64,000 nt of DNA from assembly GCA_018969715.1 (NCBI GenBank), contig JAGWXT010000001.1, forward strand, positions 200,877 through 264,876, given 5' to 3'. The position numbers were made by a program, and so were the translations under genes. Below are positions 19,623 through 28,370 of the stretch, in pieces. Within the stretch, counting starts at the first letter, position 1; every line of letters begins with the position of its first letter. The notes under the pieces are model-generated. The model saw only the letters and a list, made by a program, of their open reading frames with translations. It made no database searches and was not told the DNA's origin. The stretch comes from Actinomycetales bacterium (GTDB lineage Bacteria > Actinomycetota > Actinomycetes > S36-B12 > UBA5976).

Positions 19623-21502
19623 GCGGGATGGCCCCGTGGGCGGCGATGCGATCGCTCACCCGCGATCCCGCCGTGACCGCGCAGCCGCTATCGCGCGGGG
19701 TCACGCGTCGGATCATCGGCTACGCCCGCCCATACCGTGCCGCCGTCATCATCTTCATCGCCGTTGTCGTTGTGGAGGCCTTGCTGGTCGTTGCGCAGCC
19801 GCTGATGTTCAAGCGGATCGTCGATGCTGGGATCACCGCGGGGAACACGGGCATCGTCGTGCAGTCTGCCGGCATCGTCGCGCTGCTCGCCCTCGCCAGT
19901 GCCGGGGTTGCGGTCATCCAGCGGCTGCTGTCGGCACGCATCGGTGAGGGACTCATCTACGACCTGCGCACCGAGGTCTTCGCCCATGTCCAGCGTCAGC
20001 CGATCGGATTCTTCACCCGCACCCAGACCGGGGCCCTGGTGGCACGGCTCAACAGCGACGTCCTCGGTGCCCAGCAGGCGTTCACGTCCACCCTCAGCGG
20101 GGTCGTCGGCAACAGCATCACCCTGGTGGTGGTGCTCGCGGCGATGCTGGACCTGTCGTGGTCGCTCACGCTGATCTGCCTTGTCCTGCTGCCGGTTTTC
20201 CTGCTGCCGGCGCGATGGACTGGGCGACGACTGCAGGCGCTCACCCGCGAGCAGATGACCCTCAACTCCGACGTCAACCAGCTCATGACCGAGCGCTTCA
20301 ATGTCGCCGGCGCATTGCTCGTGAAGCTCTTCGGTGATCCCCGCACCGAGGATGCGCAGTTCGCGCAGCGGGCGGCCGCCCTGCGGGAGATCGGGGTGCG
20401 CACGGCGATGTCCACCCAGGTCTTCTTCGTCTCCCTCGGACTGGTCGCCTCGATCGCCACTGCGATCGTGTACGGCTTCGGTGGTCTGAGCGTCATCAGC
20501 GGCGCCCTGACCCTGGGGACGCTGCTGGCACTCGTTGCGCTGCTGGCTCGCCTGTACCTGCCGCTGACCGCGCTGAGCAGCGTGCGACTGGACGTCATGA
20601 CCGCCCTGGTCTCCTTCGACCGGGTGTTCGAGGTGCTCGACCGGCCACTGACGGTGCGTGACCCGGCGCAGCCGGCGCCGGTGCCCGCCGGCCCCCTCAC
20701 CCTCGCCTTCCACGCGGTCGACTTCACCTATCCCACGGCATCGGAGATCTCCCTTGCCTCCCTGGAGTCGGTGGCGATTGCGGAGTCGCGCCCCGATGAG
20801 GGGCGCCCTGTCCTCCGCGATCTCACGTTCACCGTCCCAGCCGGTTCCATGACGGCGCTGGTTGGTCCATCCGGGGCTGGCAAGACCACCATCGGCGCGC
20901 TGGCGGCGCGACTCTACGACCCGACTGCCGGGGCGATCACGCTCAACGGGGTTGACCTGCGGGCTGTGACCGGGGCCGATCTCCATCGCGCCATCGGGGT
21001 CGTCACCCAGGACCCCCACATGTTCCACGACACCGTCCGGGCGAACCTCCGTTACGCCCGTCCCGATGCCGAGGAGGCCGACCTGTGGGAGGCGATGGCG
21101 GCGGCTCGCATCGATGGGGTCATCGCCGCCCTGCCCAATGGGCTGGACACGGTCATCGGTGACCGCGGCCATCGGCTGTCGGGCGGGGAGAAGCAGCGTC
21201 TCGCCATCGCCCGACTGCTGCTGCAGGCGCCGCGGGTGGTGGTCCTCGATGAGGCGACAGCCCACCTCGACAGCGAGAATGAGGCCGCCGTGCAGTTGGC
21301 CCTGCGGACGGCTCTGGCCGGGCGGACTTCGCTGGTGATCGCGCATCGGCTGTCAACCATCCACAGTGCCGCCCAGATCCTTGTCATCGATGACGGTCGG
21401 ATTGCGCAGAGCGGGACCCATCGGAGCCTGCTCACCCAGCCGGGCCTCTACCGAACCCTGCACGAGACCCAGTTCGCCCAGCCGGCGGCAGAGGTGCCGT
21501 GA
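19619..21502 (+). CDS. ABC transporter, fused membrane and ATPase domains (exporter)
   Basis: The 627-aa half-transporter has an N-terminal type IV transmembrane domain (six hydrophobic segments between residues about 36 and 330, with RQPIGFFTRTQTGALVARLNSDV as coupling region) and a C-terminal ATPase domain. ATPase motifs: Walker A GPSGAGKTTIGALAARLYDP, signature RLSGGEKQRLAIARLLL, Walker B VVVLDEATAHLDSENE, switch IAHRLSTI. A homodimer is implied because no second half-transporter is nearby. Substrate unknown. It overlaps both neighbours by 4 bp. Confidence 0.93.
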   Translation: MSGMAPWAAMRSLTRDPAVTAQPLSRGVTRRIIGYARPYRAAVIIFIAVVVVEALLVVAQPLMFKRIVDAGITAGNTGIVVQSAGIVALLALASAGVAVIQRLLSARIGEGLIYDLRTEVFAHVQRQPIGFFTRTQTGALVARLNSDVLGAQQAFTSTLSGVVGNSITLVVVLAAMLDLSWSLTLICLVLLPVFLLPARWTGRRLQALTREQMTLNSDVNQLMTERFNVAGALLVKLFGDPRTEDAQFAQRAAALREIGVRTAMSTQVFFVSLGLVASIATAIVYGFGGLSVISGALTLGTLLALVALLARLYLPLTALSSVRLDVMTALVSFDRVFEVLDRPLTVRDPAQPAPVPAGPLTLAFHAVDFTYPTASEISLASLESVAIAESRPDEGRPVLRDLTFTVPAGSMTALVGPSGAGKTTIGALAARLYDPTAGAITLNGVDLRAVTGADLHRAIGVVTQDPHMFHDTVRANLRYARPDAEEADLWEAMAAARIDGVIAALPNGLDTVIGDRGHRLSGGEKQRLAIARLLLQAPRVVVLDEATAHLDSENEAAVQLALRTALAGRTSLVIAHRLSTIHSAAQILVIDDGRIAQSGTHRSLLTQPGLYRTLHETQFAQPAAEVP

Positions 21503-22368
21503 CCTCGGGCTCAGACACTCGGGGGGCTGCATTGGCGCTGCTCGCCGGGTGCAGGCGCATCGTCGTGCTCACGGGGGCGGGGGTCTCCACCGCATCGGGC
21601 ATTCCGGACTTCCGAGGTGCCGACGGGTTGTGGACGCGCGATCCGGCTGCTGCGCGGCTGTTCCAGTTGGCGGCCTACCAGTCCGACCCGGCGGTCCGGG
21701 AGGCCGCGTGGCGAGCGCGTGCCGAGCATCCCGCATGGCATGCGCAGCCGAACCAGGCCCATCGTGCACTGGTCGACCTCCATCACGGTGGCCGCCTGCT
21801 CCTGCTCATCACGCAGAACATCGACGGGCTCCATCAGGCCGCCGGCATCCCCGGAGACCGCCTAGTGGAGATCCACGGCACCCTGCATGAGACCGGGTGC
21901 CTTGACTGCGGGGATCGCCGACCCATGGCCGAGGCGCTGCGGCGACTGCCCGCGCCGACTGACGGCGATCCGATGCCACCATGGCAGGAGCCAGCCTGCC
22001 TTGCCTGCGGCGGCGTGCTCAAGAGCGCAACGGTGTCCTTCGGCCAGGGGCTGGATCCTCATGCCTGGCGCCGCTGCCAGGCAGCCGTCGGTGAGTGCGA
22101 CGCCATGCTCGTCGTCGGGTCCTCCCTGCAGGTCTACCCGGTTGCCTCGCTGTGCGACCGCGCCCATGACCGGGGCGCCGCGCTGGTGATCCTCAACGGC
22201 TCCCCGACTCCCTATGACCACCTGGGGGTGCGCATCGACTCGGATGTCACCGACTCCCTGCCCTGGCTCGTTCGCTCACTGGCTGAATCGGGCTCCCCGG
22301 TTGATCGCGGTGAGCGGGCACGACCATTGCCAGCCGATCCCGCACCTCCCGCTGCAACAGGACGATGA
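21499..22368 (+). CDS. Sir2-family NAD-dependent protein deacylase
   Basis: Sirtuin of 289 aa. NAD-binding motifs VLTGAGVSTASGIPDFRG and LITQNIDGLHQAAG, the catalytic His in VEIHGTLHE, two zinc Cys pairs (CLDC and CLAC), VSFGQGL and VVGSSLQVYPVA are all present. GTG 21499 overlaps the ABC gene stop. Its last 122 bp lie antisense over the 3' end of the SURF1 gene, an unusually long tail-to-tail overlap. Confidence 0.95.
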   Translation: MTSGSDTRGAALALLAGCRRIVVLTGAGVSTASGIPDFRGADGLWTRDPAAARLFQLAAYQSDPAVREAAWRARAEHPAWHAQPNQAHRALVDLHHGGRLLLLITQNIDGLHQAAGIPGDRLVEIHGTLHETGCLDCGDRRPMAEALRRLPAPTDGDPMPPWQEPACLACGGVLKSATVSFGQGLDPHAWRRCQAAVGECDAMLVVGSSLQVYPVASLCDRAHDRGAALVILNGSPTPYDHLGVRIDSDVTDSLPWLVRSLAESGSPVDRGERARPLPADPAPPAATGR

Positions 22369-23161
22369 ACCCGCCCACCGCGATGGCCGCGAACACGACC
22401 CACTGCACGGCGTAGAAGAGGTGGGGTCCCGCGCCGAGGGTTGGCGGCGGCAGTGGGGTCAGCGCATGGGCGGTCGGCGTTCCGGGTGCAGTCGGCGCCG
22501 GTGACCAGATGAGCTCGAGGTAGTAGCCGGGGAGGGCCGGGTCAGGGGGGACCGGGATGTCGTTGACCTGGCCGGGGGGCAGATCTGCGGGTCGTGGCGC
22601 CCCCTCGGTGAGTGTTCGCAGGCGCCCGGTGACGGTGACGCTGCCAGCGGGTGCCGCGACGCTCGTGGTGGCCGGCCCACGATCAACCGCCGTCGCCGGC
22701 AGCCAGCCGCGCACGATCGGAAGGCTGCGCGCATCCCCCTGGTTCCCCCCCACGCTCGGCGACCCCTCATCGGCAGCGGGCCCGATCCCCGATCCGGCCA
22801 CCAGCAGGGGAGTCACGACGAGGTATCCGGGCTGGCCATCCAGTGCCTGCTTGCGGACGAGGACCTCGGCCGCCTGGTCGTACGTTCCGAGGACATCGAG
22901 GACTCGCCAGGTGAGAGCACCCGGTGAGTCTGCGGCCGCCCGTTGGGCGGCCGCGAGAGTCATCGGCGCCGCCGCCATCCGTTCGCTGATCAGGGCATTG
23001 CGCTCCTGGCGCTGGCCCATCCGATCCCACTGCCATTGCGCCAGCAGCAGGAACAGCGGCACGATGGCCGCCACCAACACCGCAAGACCCACCCAGCGGG
23101 GCTCGCCGAGGAGCCTCAGCGTGAATCGGACCGCCGGGCGCCCCCCCTCACTGGAGGTCAC
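22247..23161 (-). CDS. SURF1-family cytochrome oxidase assembly protein
   Basis: SURF1 helps insert heme A into cytochrome c oxidase. The 304-aa protein has the expected two transmembrane helices, one near the N-terminus (VGLAVLVAAIVPLFLLLAQ, followed by the family WQWDRM motif) and one near the C-terminus (YAVQWVVFAAIAVGGFIVLL). Between them are RVLDVLGTYD and IVRGWLPA. GTG 23161 is the chosen start and lies 14 bp inside the upstream DUF3099 gene. It overlaps the sirtuin gene by 122 bp at its 3' end. Confidence 0.9.
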   Translation of the reverse strand: MTSSEGGRPAVRFTLRLLGEPRWVGLAVLVAAIVPLFLLLAQWQWDRMGQRQERNALISERMAAAPMTLAAAQRAAADSPGALTWRVLDVLGTYDQAAEVLVRKQALDGQPGYLVVTPLLVAGSGIGPAADEGSPSVGGNQGDARSLPIVRGWLPATAVDRGPATTSVAAPAGSVTVTGRLRTLTEGAPRPADLPPGQVNDIPVPPDPALPGYYLELIWSPAPTAPGTPTAHALTPLPPPTLGAGPHLFYAVQWVVFAAIAVGGFIVLLQREVRDRLAMVVPAHRDQPGSPIQPVSERARAGSR

Positions 23162-23489
23162 GCGGGATCGGCTGTGCAGCCGGCAGGGCGCGGTGACGTT
23201 GGAAGGTGAAGGCCGCGACCGTGCGGCGACCCGATTCGCGCCCAGCGTTGGCAATCACCACGGCGATGTACGGAAGCACGATCGCCCCCACCACCAGCGC
23301 CCAGCGAAGCCAGCCGTCAGCGAGGATCGCACCGATGAAGCAGCCAACGCGGATGCCCATGCTCACGAGATAGCGTCGCGTCCTCGCCGCCTGATCGTCC
23401 CCCAGACTGGGGGCCGCTGTGGTGATGGCGAAGACCTCCCCGCCGCTGGGCCCCGATGCGGCCCCCTGCTCAGTGGCCTGCTGTCGCAC
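23148..23489 (-). CDS. DUF3099 membrane protein
   Basis: Small actinobacterial membrane protein of unknown function. The conserved part reads AITTAAPSLGDD, RRYLVSMGIRVGCFIGAIL, then the second hydrophobic segment WALVVGAIVLPYIAVVIANA. This is the DUF3099 pattern of two transmembrane helices preceded by an R-R-Y-L motif. The start is uncertain: GTG 23489 (113 aa) is used; ATG 23522 is also possible. Its 3' end overlaps the SURF1 start by 14 bp. Confidence 0.75.
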   Translation of the reverse strand: MRQQATEQGAASGPSGGEVFAITTAAPSLGDDQAARTRRYLVSMGIRVGCFIGAILADGWLRWALVVGAIVLPYIAVVIANAGRESGRRTVAAFTFQRHRALPAAQPIPRDLQ

Positions 23490-23747
23490 TGCTCTGCGCA
23501 CTGGCGCTCTCCGTCCTCGCATCGGTGTCGGTACCGGTCGCTCACAGGCCCGCTCAGCCGTCGGCAGTGCCGAACCCTGCTCCGACGGTACGCCCACGCG
23601 GGCGCTCCCGCGCGCGCGGTAGCGTGGCAACTCGGACCGCGGGGTGATCGGACGCGCCCTGCGGTGCGCGGTGGCGCAGTGCGGCGAGGGCGCCATTGCG
23701 ACGCACAGGTTGGTGGACGGGCAGCACTGGGCACGAGGGAGGTGTGC
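23490..23747. other. Intergenic stretch between DUF3099 and fabG
   Basis: No credible gene is seen in these 258 bases. A perfect hairpin (CGCGGG at 23597-23602, CCCGCG at 23607-23612, 4-nt loop) lies inside. A good Shine-Dalgarno (GAGGGAGG, 23735-23742) precedes fabG. Confidence 0.5.
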
Positions 23748-24446
23748 GTGAGTCGGGTCGTCCTGGTCACGGGCGGGAATCGAGGTATCGGCGAAGCCAT
23801 CGTCACCGCCTTTCGCGATGCGGGGGACACCGCAATTGCCACCTACCGCCACGGCCCACCCCCGCAGCCGGGTGTGATCATGGATGTCGCGGATCCCGCA
23901 TCGATCGACGCCGGGTTCCTCGCGGTGGAGCAGCACTGGGGGCCGGTTGAGGTGCTCGTCGCGAACGCCGGGATCACCCGTGATGGACTGCTCGTGCGAA
24001 CCGATGTTGCCGACCTTGACGATGTCCTCGCGACCAACCTGCGGGGGTCACTGCTGTGCGCCCAGCGGGCAACCCGAGGGATGCTGCGCGCGCGATCCGG
24101 ACGGATCATCCTCATCGGCTCGGTCGTTGGCCTGAGCGGCTCAGCCGGCCAGACCGGATATGCCGCGGCGAAGGCCGGGCTCATCGGCGCTGCGCGGTCA
24201 CTGGCGCGGGAGCTGGGGCCCCGGGGCATCACGGTGAACGTCGTCGCTCCCGGCTACGTTGACACGGCGATGACCGAGGTGCTGGGCGACACCGCTCGTC
24301 AGGCCATCATCGAGCGGACACCGCTTGGCCGCACAGCACACCCGGCCGAGGTCGCCGCCGTGGTGACGTTCCTCGCCGGGGAGGCTGCCGGCTTCATCAC
24401 GGGGGCCGTCATCCCGTGTGACGGGGGACTGGGGATGGGACATTGA
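23748..24446 (+). CDS. fabG: 3-oxoacyl-ACP reductase FabG
   Basis: NADPH-dependent ketoreductase of fatty-acid synthesis II. The 232-aa short-chain dehydrogenase has TGGNRGIG (cofactor site), VANAGIT, the catalytic Ser in IGSVVGLSG, the Tyr and Lys in YAAAKAGL, and the C-terminal GLGMGH ending typical of mycobacterial MabA-like enzymes. GTG 23748 follows a strong ribosome-binding site. It overlaps fabI, reproducing the mabA-inhA pair of mycobacteria. Confidence 0.94.
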   Translation: MSRVVLVTGGNRGIGEAIVTAFRDAGDTAIATYRHGPPPQPGVIMDVADPASIDAGFLAVEQHWGPVEVLVANAGITRDGLLVRTDVADLDDVLATNLRGSLLCAQRATRGMLRARSGRIILIGSVVGLSGSAGQTGYAAAKAGLIGAARSLARELGPRGITVNVVAPGYVDTAMTEVLGDTARQAIIERTPLGRTAHPAEVAAVVTFLAGEAAGFITGAVIPCDGGLGMGH

Positions 24447-25276
24447 GCACGACCGGCGACAGTCCGACTGCCGGACCCGTGACCACCGCCGCCACGGCGA
24501 GTCCGGGGTCCGGACTGCTGGCGGGGCGAACGATCCTGGTCACCGGCGTGCTCACCGACCAGTCAATCGCCTTCCATGTGGCCCGCCTCGCCCAGGATCA
24601 GGGGGCGACCGTCCTGCTGACCTCGTTCGGTCGGGCGATGACGCTGACGGAACGGACGGCCCGGCGCCTTCCCCGTCCGGCGCCGGTGATCCCCCTGGAC
24701 GTCACCGACGAGCACGATCTCGCCTCGCTGGTCGAGCGGCTGCGAGCGCACACCGACACCCTTGACGGGATCGTCCACGCCATCGGCTTCGCCCCCGCCT
24801 CCGCGCTCGGCGGCACCTTCCTCGACACCCCCTGGTCCGATGTGGCCACCGCGCTGCAGGTGTCTGCCTATTCATTGAAGTCGCTCACTGTCTCGTGTCT
24901 ACCGCTGCTGCCCCGGGGCGCGGCCGTTGTCGGCCTGGACTTCGATGCCCGTGTCTCATGGCCGATGTACGACTGGATGGGTGTCTCCAAGGCGGCCTTC
25001 GAGTCGGTCAGCCGCTACCTTGCGCGTTACCTGGGGGAGCGGGGGATCCGGGTGAACCTTGTCTCTGCCGGCCCACTGCGCACGATGGCGGCCAAGTCAA
25101 TCCCCGGCTTCGAGCGCTTTGAGCAGGTATGGGCCGAGCGCGCGCCACTCGGCTGGGATGTCACCGATCCGGAGCCCGCCGCTCGCGGCGTGGTGGCGCT
25201 GCTCAGCGGCTGGTTCCCGATGACCAGCGGTGAGATCATCCATGTCGATGGCGGGTTCCACGCGGTGGGGGCGTGA
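24443..25276 (+). CDS. fabI: Enoyl-ACP reductase FabI/InhA
   Basis: NADH-dependent enoyl-ACP reductase, the last step of the FAS II cycle. The 277-aa protein has the InhA-type cofactor motif TGVLTDQSIAFHVA, LDVTDEHDLASL, HAIGFAP, and the catalytic Tyr and Lys spaced as YDWMGVSK (Y-x6-K), followed by VNLVSAGPLRTMAAKSIPG. The start is TTG 24443, whose TGA overlap with fabG implies coupling. The N-terminus carries a roughly 20-residue Thr/Ser/Ala extension. Confidence 0.94.
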   Translation: MSTTGDSPTAGPVTTAATASPGSGLLAGRTILVTGVLTDQSIAFHVARLAQDQGATVLLTSFGRAMTLTERTARRLPRPAPVIPLDVTDEHDLASLVERLRAHTDTLDGIVHAIGFAPASALGGTFLDTPWSDVATALQVSAYSLKSLTVSCLPLLPRGAAVVGLDFDARVSWPMYDWMGVSKAAFESVSRYLARYLGERGIRVNLVSAGPLRTMAAKSIPGFERFEQVWAERAPLGWDVTDPEPAARGVVALLSGWFPMTSGEIIHVDGGFHAVGA

Positions 25277-25803
25277 CCGAGCCGGTGGGCACGCTCATCC
25301 TCATCCGGCACGCCAAGGCGGTTGACCCGGACGGCAAGGACGACCATGGCCGCAGCCTCGCTGGGCGTGGCCGGCGGGATGCGCCGGCGATTGGCCGGCA
25401 TCTGCGCAGTATCGGTCAGCCGATCGATCCCAGTGAGATCCTGCTCTCCTCGGCCGTGCGGGCCCAGCAGACATGGCAGCTGCTCAGCCAGCAACTGGCC
25501 GCTGTTGCGCCGACGGAGCGCCACGTGCACACCCTCACCGACGCCTACCTCGCATCAGCGGAGGGGCTGACCCAGATCATCCGCGGCGCGGATCCGACGT
25601 CGCGCACGGTGGTGGTGGTCGCCCACAATCCTGGCCTCGCCGACCTGCTCAACCAGTGCACCCCCGACGGCACCGTCAAGGGCGCGCAGGTCGGCCTGCC
25701 GACCAGCGGCGTCGCTGTCATCGACGTGACCGCACCGTGGGCGCAGTTCGAGCCGCAGGCGGCTCAGGTGTGCGACGTGACCGTCTGCCGCGGTTCCCTG
25801 TAG
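25273..25803 (+). CDS. SixA-like histidine phosphatase
   Basis: The 176-aa protein belongs to the short SixA branch of the histidine phosphatase superfamily. The catalytic RHAKAVD is at the N-terminus, with SAVRAQQTWQLL and the second catalytic His in VAHNPGLADLL. The target is unknown; E. coli SixA acts on phosphohistidine. GTG 25273 overlaps the fabI stop, so it is the third gene of that operon. Its last 40 bp overlap serB tail-to-tail. Confidence 0.9.
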   Translation: MTEPVGTLILIRHAKAVDPDGKDDHGRSLAGRGRRDAPAIGRHLRSIGQPIDPSEILLSSAVRAQQTWQLLSQQLAAVAPTERHVHTLTDAYLASAEGLTQIIRGADPTSRTVVVVAHNPGLADLLNQCTPDGTVKGAQVGLPTSGVAVIDVTAPWAQFEPQAAQVCDVTVCRGSL

Positions 25804-27017
25804 CCGGCATCCGCAACCTCATCGGAGCCGATCCCAAGCAGGAACAGGACGCTGTCCAGACGGCGCAGGTGGATGGCGGCGTCGGCCCGGGCCGCAACCG
25901 TGGGGGCGGCATTGAAGGCGATGCCCAGACCAGCGGCCTCCAGCATGTCCAGATCGTTGGCACCGTCGCCGACGGCGACGGTGCGGATCAATGGGATTGC
26001 GTGCAGTGCCGCAAGTGAGCGCAGGGCATCGGCCTTGCCGCGACGATCGATCACCGGTCCGATCACCCGGCCGGTGAGTCGGCCGTCCGTGATCTCAAGG
26101 CGGTTGGCGCGGACGTCGACGACGCCGAGATCGCGTGCGAGCGGGTCGACCACGTCATGGAAGCCGCCGCTGACCAGTGCCACCCGATCATCGAGTCGCT
26201 GGAGGGTCCGAATGAGCGTGCGGGCCCCCGGTGTCCACCGGACCGCAGCGGTCACCTCGGCGAGCACAGCCTCCGGCAGGCCGGCCAGCAGTGAGACGCG
26301 ATGGTGCAGGGAGGTTGCGAAGTCCAGTCGGCCGGCCATGGCGTCCTCGGTGATCCGGGCGACATCCGCTTGCACGCCTGCGCACTCAGCGAGGAGGTTG
26401 ATGACCTCCTGCTCGATGAGGGTGGAGTCGACATCGAGGACGACCAGTCGTCGGCCGCGCTCATCCAGTCCCCGCGGCCGCACCGCGATGGTGACATCAG
26501 GCAGCCCTGCGGAACCGGCCAGCAGGGAGCGGACGACTCCGATCTCGGCACCACTGACGATGAACTCCACCGCCGTCACCGGGTCGGTGCCCAGCCGAGC
26601 GACGCGGTCGATGTTGGCGCCGGCCGCAGCAAGGCGATCCGCAACCGCGGTGACGGCCACCGGGTGCAGCGGTTGGGCGAGGACGGTCACGATCAGCCGG
26701 GTCGGACCGGCCACGCGGATCGGTTCATCATCGACGTGAATCGATGACTGGGCCTGCAGCCCGAGGCGGGCGCAGACCCGCTGGACGTCGGTGATGACGG
26801 CGGCGAATGGGGACGCCCGGTCGGCGGTCTCCGACGGTACTGCGGCCCGCAGCAGGATGCCGAGGGTCAGGTGGCCTCCCACGACCACCTGCTCCATGTC
26901 GACCACAGCAACCGCGTGATCGGTGAGGGCATTGAAGACCGCAGCGAGCAGGCCGGGGCGATCTGCCCCCGAGAGCGTGAGGCGCACGCTCGGGCTCGAG
27001 GGCGTGACCGGCTCCAT
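25764..27017 (-). CDS. serB: Phosphoserine phosphatase SerB with ACT domains
   Basis: Hydrolyses phosphoserine in the last step of serine synthesis. The 417-aa protein has two N-terminal ACT-like regulatory domains (residues about 5-80 and 100-180, e.g. LSGADRPGLLAAVF and LIVTVLAQPLHPVAVTAV) and a C-terminal HAD domain: nucleophile motif VLDVDSTLIEQEVI, LVSGGFHDVV, and AVGDGANDLDMLEAAGLGIAF. This is the mycobacterial SerB2-like layout, and serine feedback through the ACT domains is likely. ATG 27017 has TAGGGT 7 nt upstream. Confidence 0.95.
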   Translation of the reverse strand: MEPVTPSSPSVRLTLSGADRPGLLAAVFNALTDHAVAVVDMEQVVVGGHLTLGILLRAAVPSETADRASPFAAVITDVQRVCARLGLQAQSSIHVDDEPIRVAGPTRLIVTVLAQPLHPVAVTAVADRLAAAGANIDRVARLGTDPVTAVEFIVSGAEIGVVRSLLAGSAGLPDVTIAVRPRGLDERGRRLVVLDVDSTLIEQEVINLLAECAGVQADVARITEDAMAGRLDFATSLHHRVSLLAGLPEAVLAEVTAAVRWTPGARTLIRTLQRLDDRVALVSGGFHDVVDPLARDLGVVDVRANRLEITDGRLTGRVIGPVIDRRGKADALRSLAALHAIPLIRTVAVGDGANDLDMLEAAGLGIAFNAAPTVAARADAAIHLRRLDSVLFLLGIGSDEVADAGYREPRQTVTSHT

Positions 27018-27024
27018 TGCGACC

Positions 27025-27030
27025 ACCCTA
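27025..27030 (-). promoter_or_regulatory. -10 box for serB (leaderless layout)
   Basis: On the minus strand TAGGGT is followed by 7 nt and ATG 27017. Confidence 0.5.
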
Positions 27031-27089
27031 CGGGTAGCGTGATGGTGGGGCCGTGAGTTGATGCGGCCACGGATCCGGGAGTGAGGACG

Positions 27090-27644
27090 ATGGCGTCGGC
27101 GGCTGGTTCATGGGCGGAGGTCGCGGTCGAGCCTGGTTGGCTTACCGAGGATGAACTCGCGAGCGCCCGGGATCGGGTGCCGATCCTGTACGTCGAGGCG
27201 GTCCCCGTTCGGGTGGGCGAGGACGGCAGTGTCGAGCAGGTCGGTCTGCTGCTGCGGGCACTTCCGGACGGCACGATCAGCCGGGCGCTGGTTGCCGGCC
27301 GAGTCCGCCATGGGGAGCGACTGCGGGCGGCACTCATCCGGCATATCGAGCGCGACCTCGGGCCGCTGGCGCTGCCGAGACTGCCGGTGTCACCCACACC
27401 ATTTGCGGTGGTGGAGTACTTCCCCGATCCCACCGTGACCGGCTTTCATGATCCGCGGCAGCATGCCGTGAGCCTGGCCTACGTGGTTCCGATGGCGGGG
27501 GAGTGTGAACCGACATCGGCGGCGCTCGATCTGGCATGGGTGACGCCCGAGGAGGCCAGCGGCGACCTCGCCGGCGAGCTCGTGGGAGGCCAGCATCGGC
27601 TGCTGCGGATGGCATTGGCGCATATGGGCCATGCGGGCGCCTAG
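27090..27644 (+). CDS. DUF4916 / NUDIX-family protein
   Basis: The 184-aa protein matches the actinobacterial DUF4916 family, related to NUDIX hydrolases. Features: VPILYVEAVPVRV, the GLLLRALPDGTISRALVAGR region, then IRHIERDLGPLALPRLP, FHDPRQHAVSLAYVVPM and LAWVTPEEA. A canonical NUDIX box (G-x5-E-x7-R-E-x2-E-E) is not obvious, so catalysis is uncertain. ATG 27090 (or GTG 27081) follows a GGGAGTGAGGA ribosome-binding site. Its TAG stop is part of the next gene's -10 box. Confidence 0.82.
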   Translation: MASAAGSWAEVAVEPGWLTEDELASARDRVPILYVEAVPVRVGEDGSVEQVGLLLRALPDGTISRALVAGRVRHGERLRAALIRHIERDLGPLALPRLPVSPTPFAVVEYFPDPTVTGFHDPRQHAVSLAYVVPMAGECEPTSAALDLAWVTPEEASGDLAGELVGGQHRLLRMALAHMGHAGA

Positions 27645-27647
27645 GGT
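27642..27647 (+). promoter_or_regulatory. -10 box embedded in the DUF4916 stop codon
   Basis: TAGGGT begins with the TAG stop (27642-27644) and is followed by 6 nt and GTG 27654. Confidence 0.55.
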
Positions 27648-27653
27648 GATGGT

Positions 27654-28370
27654 GTGACCCGCGTGTGGGTGGGAGCGCTGATGGTGACTCTGATGTGCCT
27701 GATGCCGCTGGCGGCGGCCCCGGCCGCTGACCGCGTCGGGCCACCGAATGTGACGGCTGACGCCCCGAAATCGGCCCTCGCGTCCGCCGGCGAACCCGCG
27801 CGGGCGAAGGTCGTGCGTCATGTCGACACCCGGGATCCGGTCGCCTTCCTCACCATCGATGATGGAATTCACCGGACCGCGGCCGCAGCTGAGGTCCTCG
27901 ACGGCATCCCGGCAACCTTCTTCCTCAACTCCGGTCCCGTTACCGCTGGCAAGGACTACTGGTCGGCACTGGGGCATCCGATCCAGGCCCACACGATTCG
28001 CCATCCAACCCTCACTCGGCTGGATGCACAGGGTCAGCGGGAGGAGGTCTGTGGCAATGCCGCCCGGATCTCCAAGTTCACCGGCAAGCCCGTCTGGATG
28101 CTTCGGCCGCCGTATGGGGTCTTCAACGCAACCACCCAGCACGTGGCGGCGGGGTGCGGTATCGACTACATCGTGATGTGGGATGCGATCGCCGAGAACG
28201 GTCGGATGCAATACGGCCGGGGCGGTGGCATGACCCCCGGGACGATCATCCTGCTGCACTTCACACCCCGGCTTGCCGATGACCTGCGGATGGCGCTGGC
28301 GGCGATGCGCAAGGCGGGCCTGCAGCCCGGGGATCTCACCGAGTACCTGCCCGCGCGATCAACCCGCTAG
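27654..28370 (+). CDS. Secreted polysaccharide deacetylase (NodB-type)
   Basis: The 238-aa protein has an N-terminal signal sequence (WVGALMVTLMCLMPLAAAPAA, cleavage probably near residue 24). A NodB deacetylase domain follows: metal-binding Asp pair in LTIDDGIH (usual form TFDDG), ATFFLNSG, the zinc His pair in HTIRHPTL, RPPYGVFN, and the C-terminal IILLHF. It would deacetylate a cell-wall or extracellular glycan. There is no Shine-Dalgarno; a TAGGGT box overlaps the preceding stop. Confidence 0.88.
   Translation: MTRVWVGALMVTLMCLMPLAAAPAADRVGPPNVTADAPKSALASAGEPARAKVVRHVDTRDPVAFLTIDDGIHRTAAAAEVLDGIPATFFLNSGPVTAGKDYWSALGHPIQAHTIRHPTLTRLDAQGQREEVCGNAARISKFTGKPVWMLRPPYGVFNATTQHVAAGCGIDYIVMWDAIAENGRMQYGRGGGMTPGTIILLHFTPRLADDLRMALAAMRKAGLQPGDLTEYLPARSTR

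Noticed and set aside
19688-21346. Long minus-strand open frame (552 aa) over the ABC exporter
   Set aside because: Gln/Asp/Arg-rich translation with no motifs, antisense to an intact ABC exporter.
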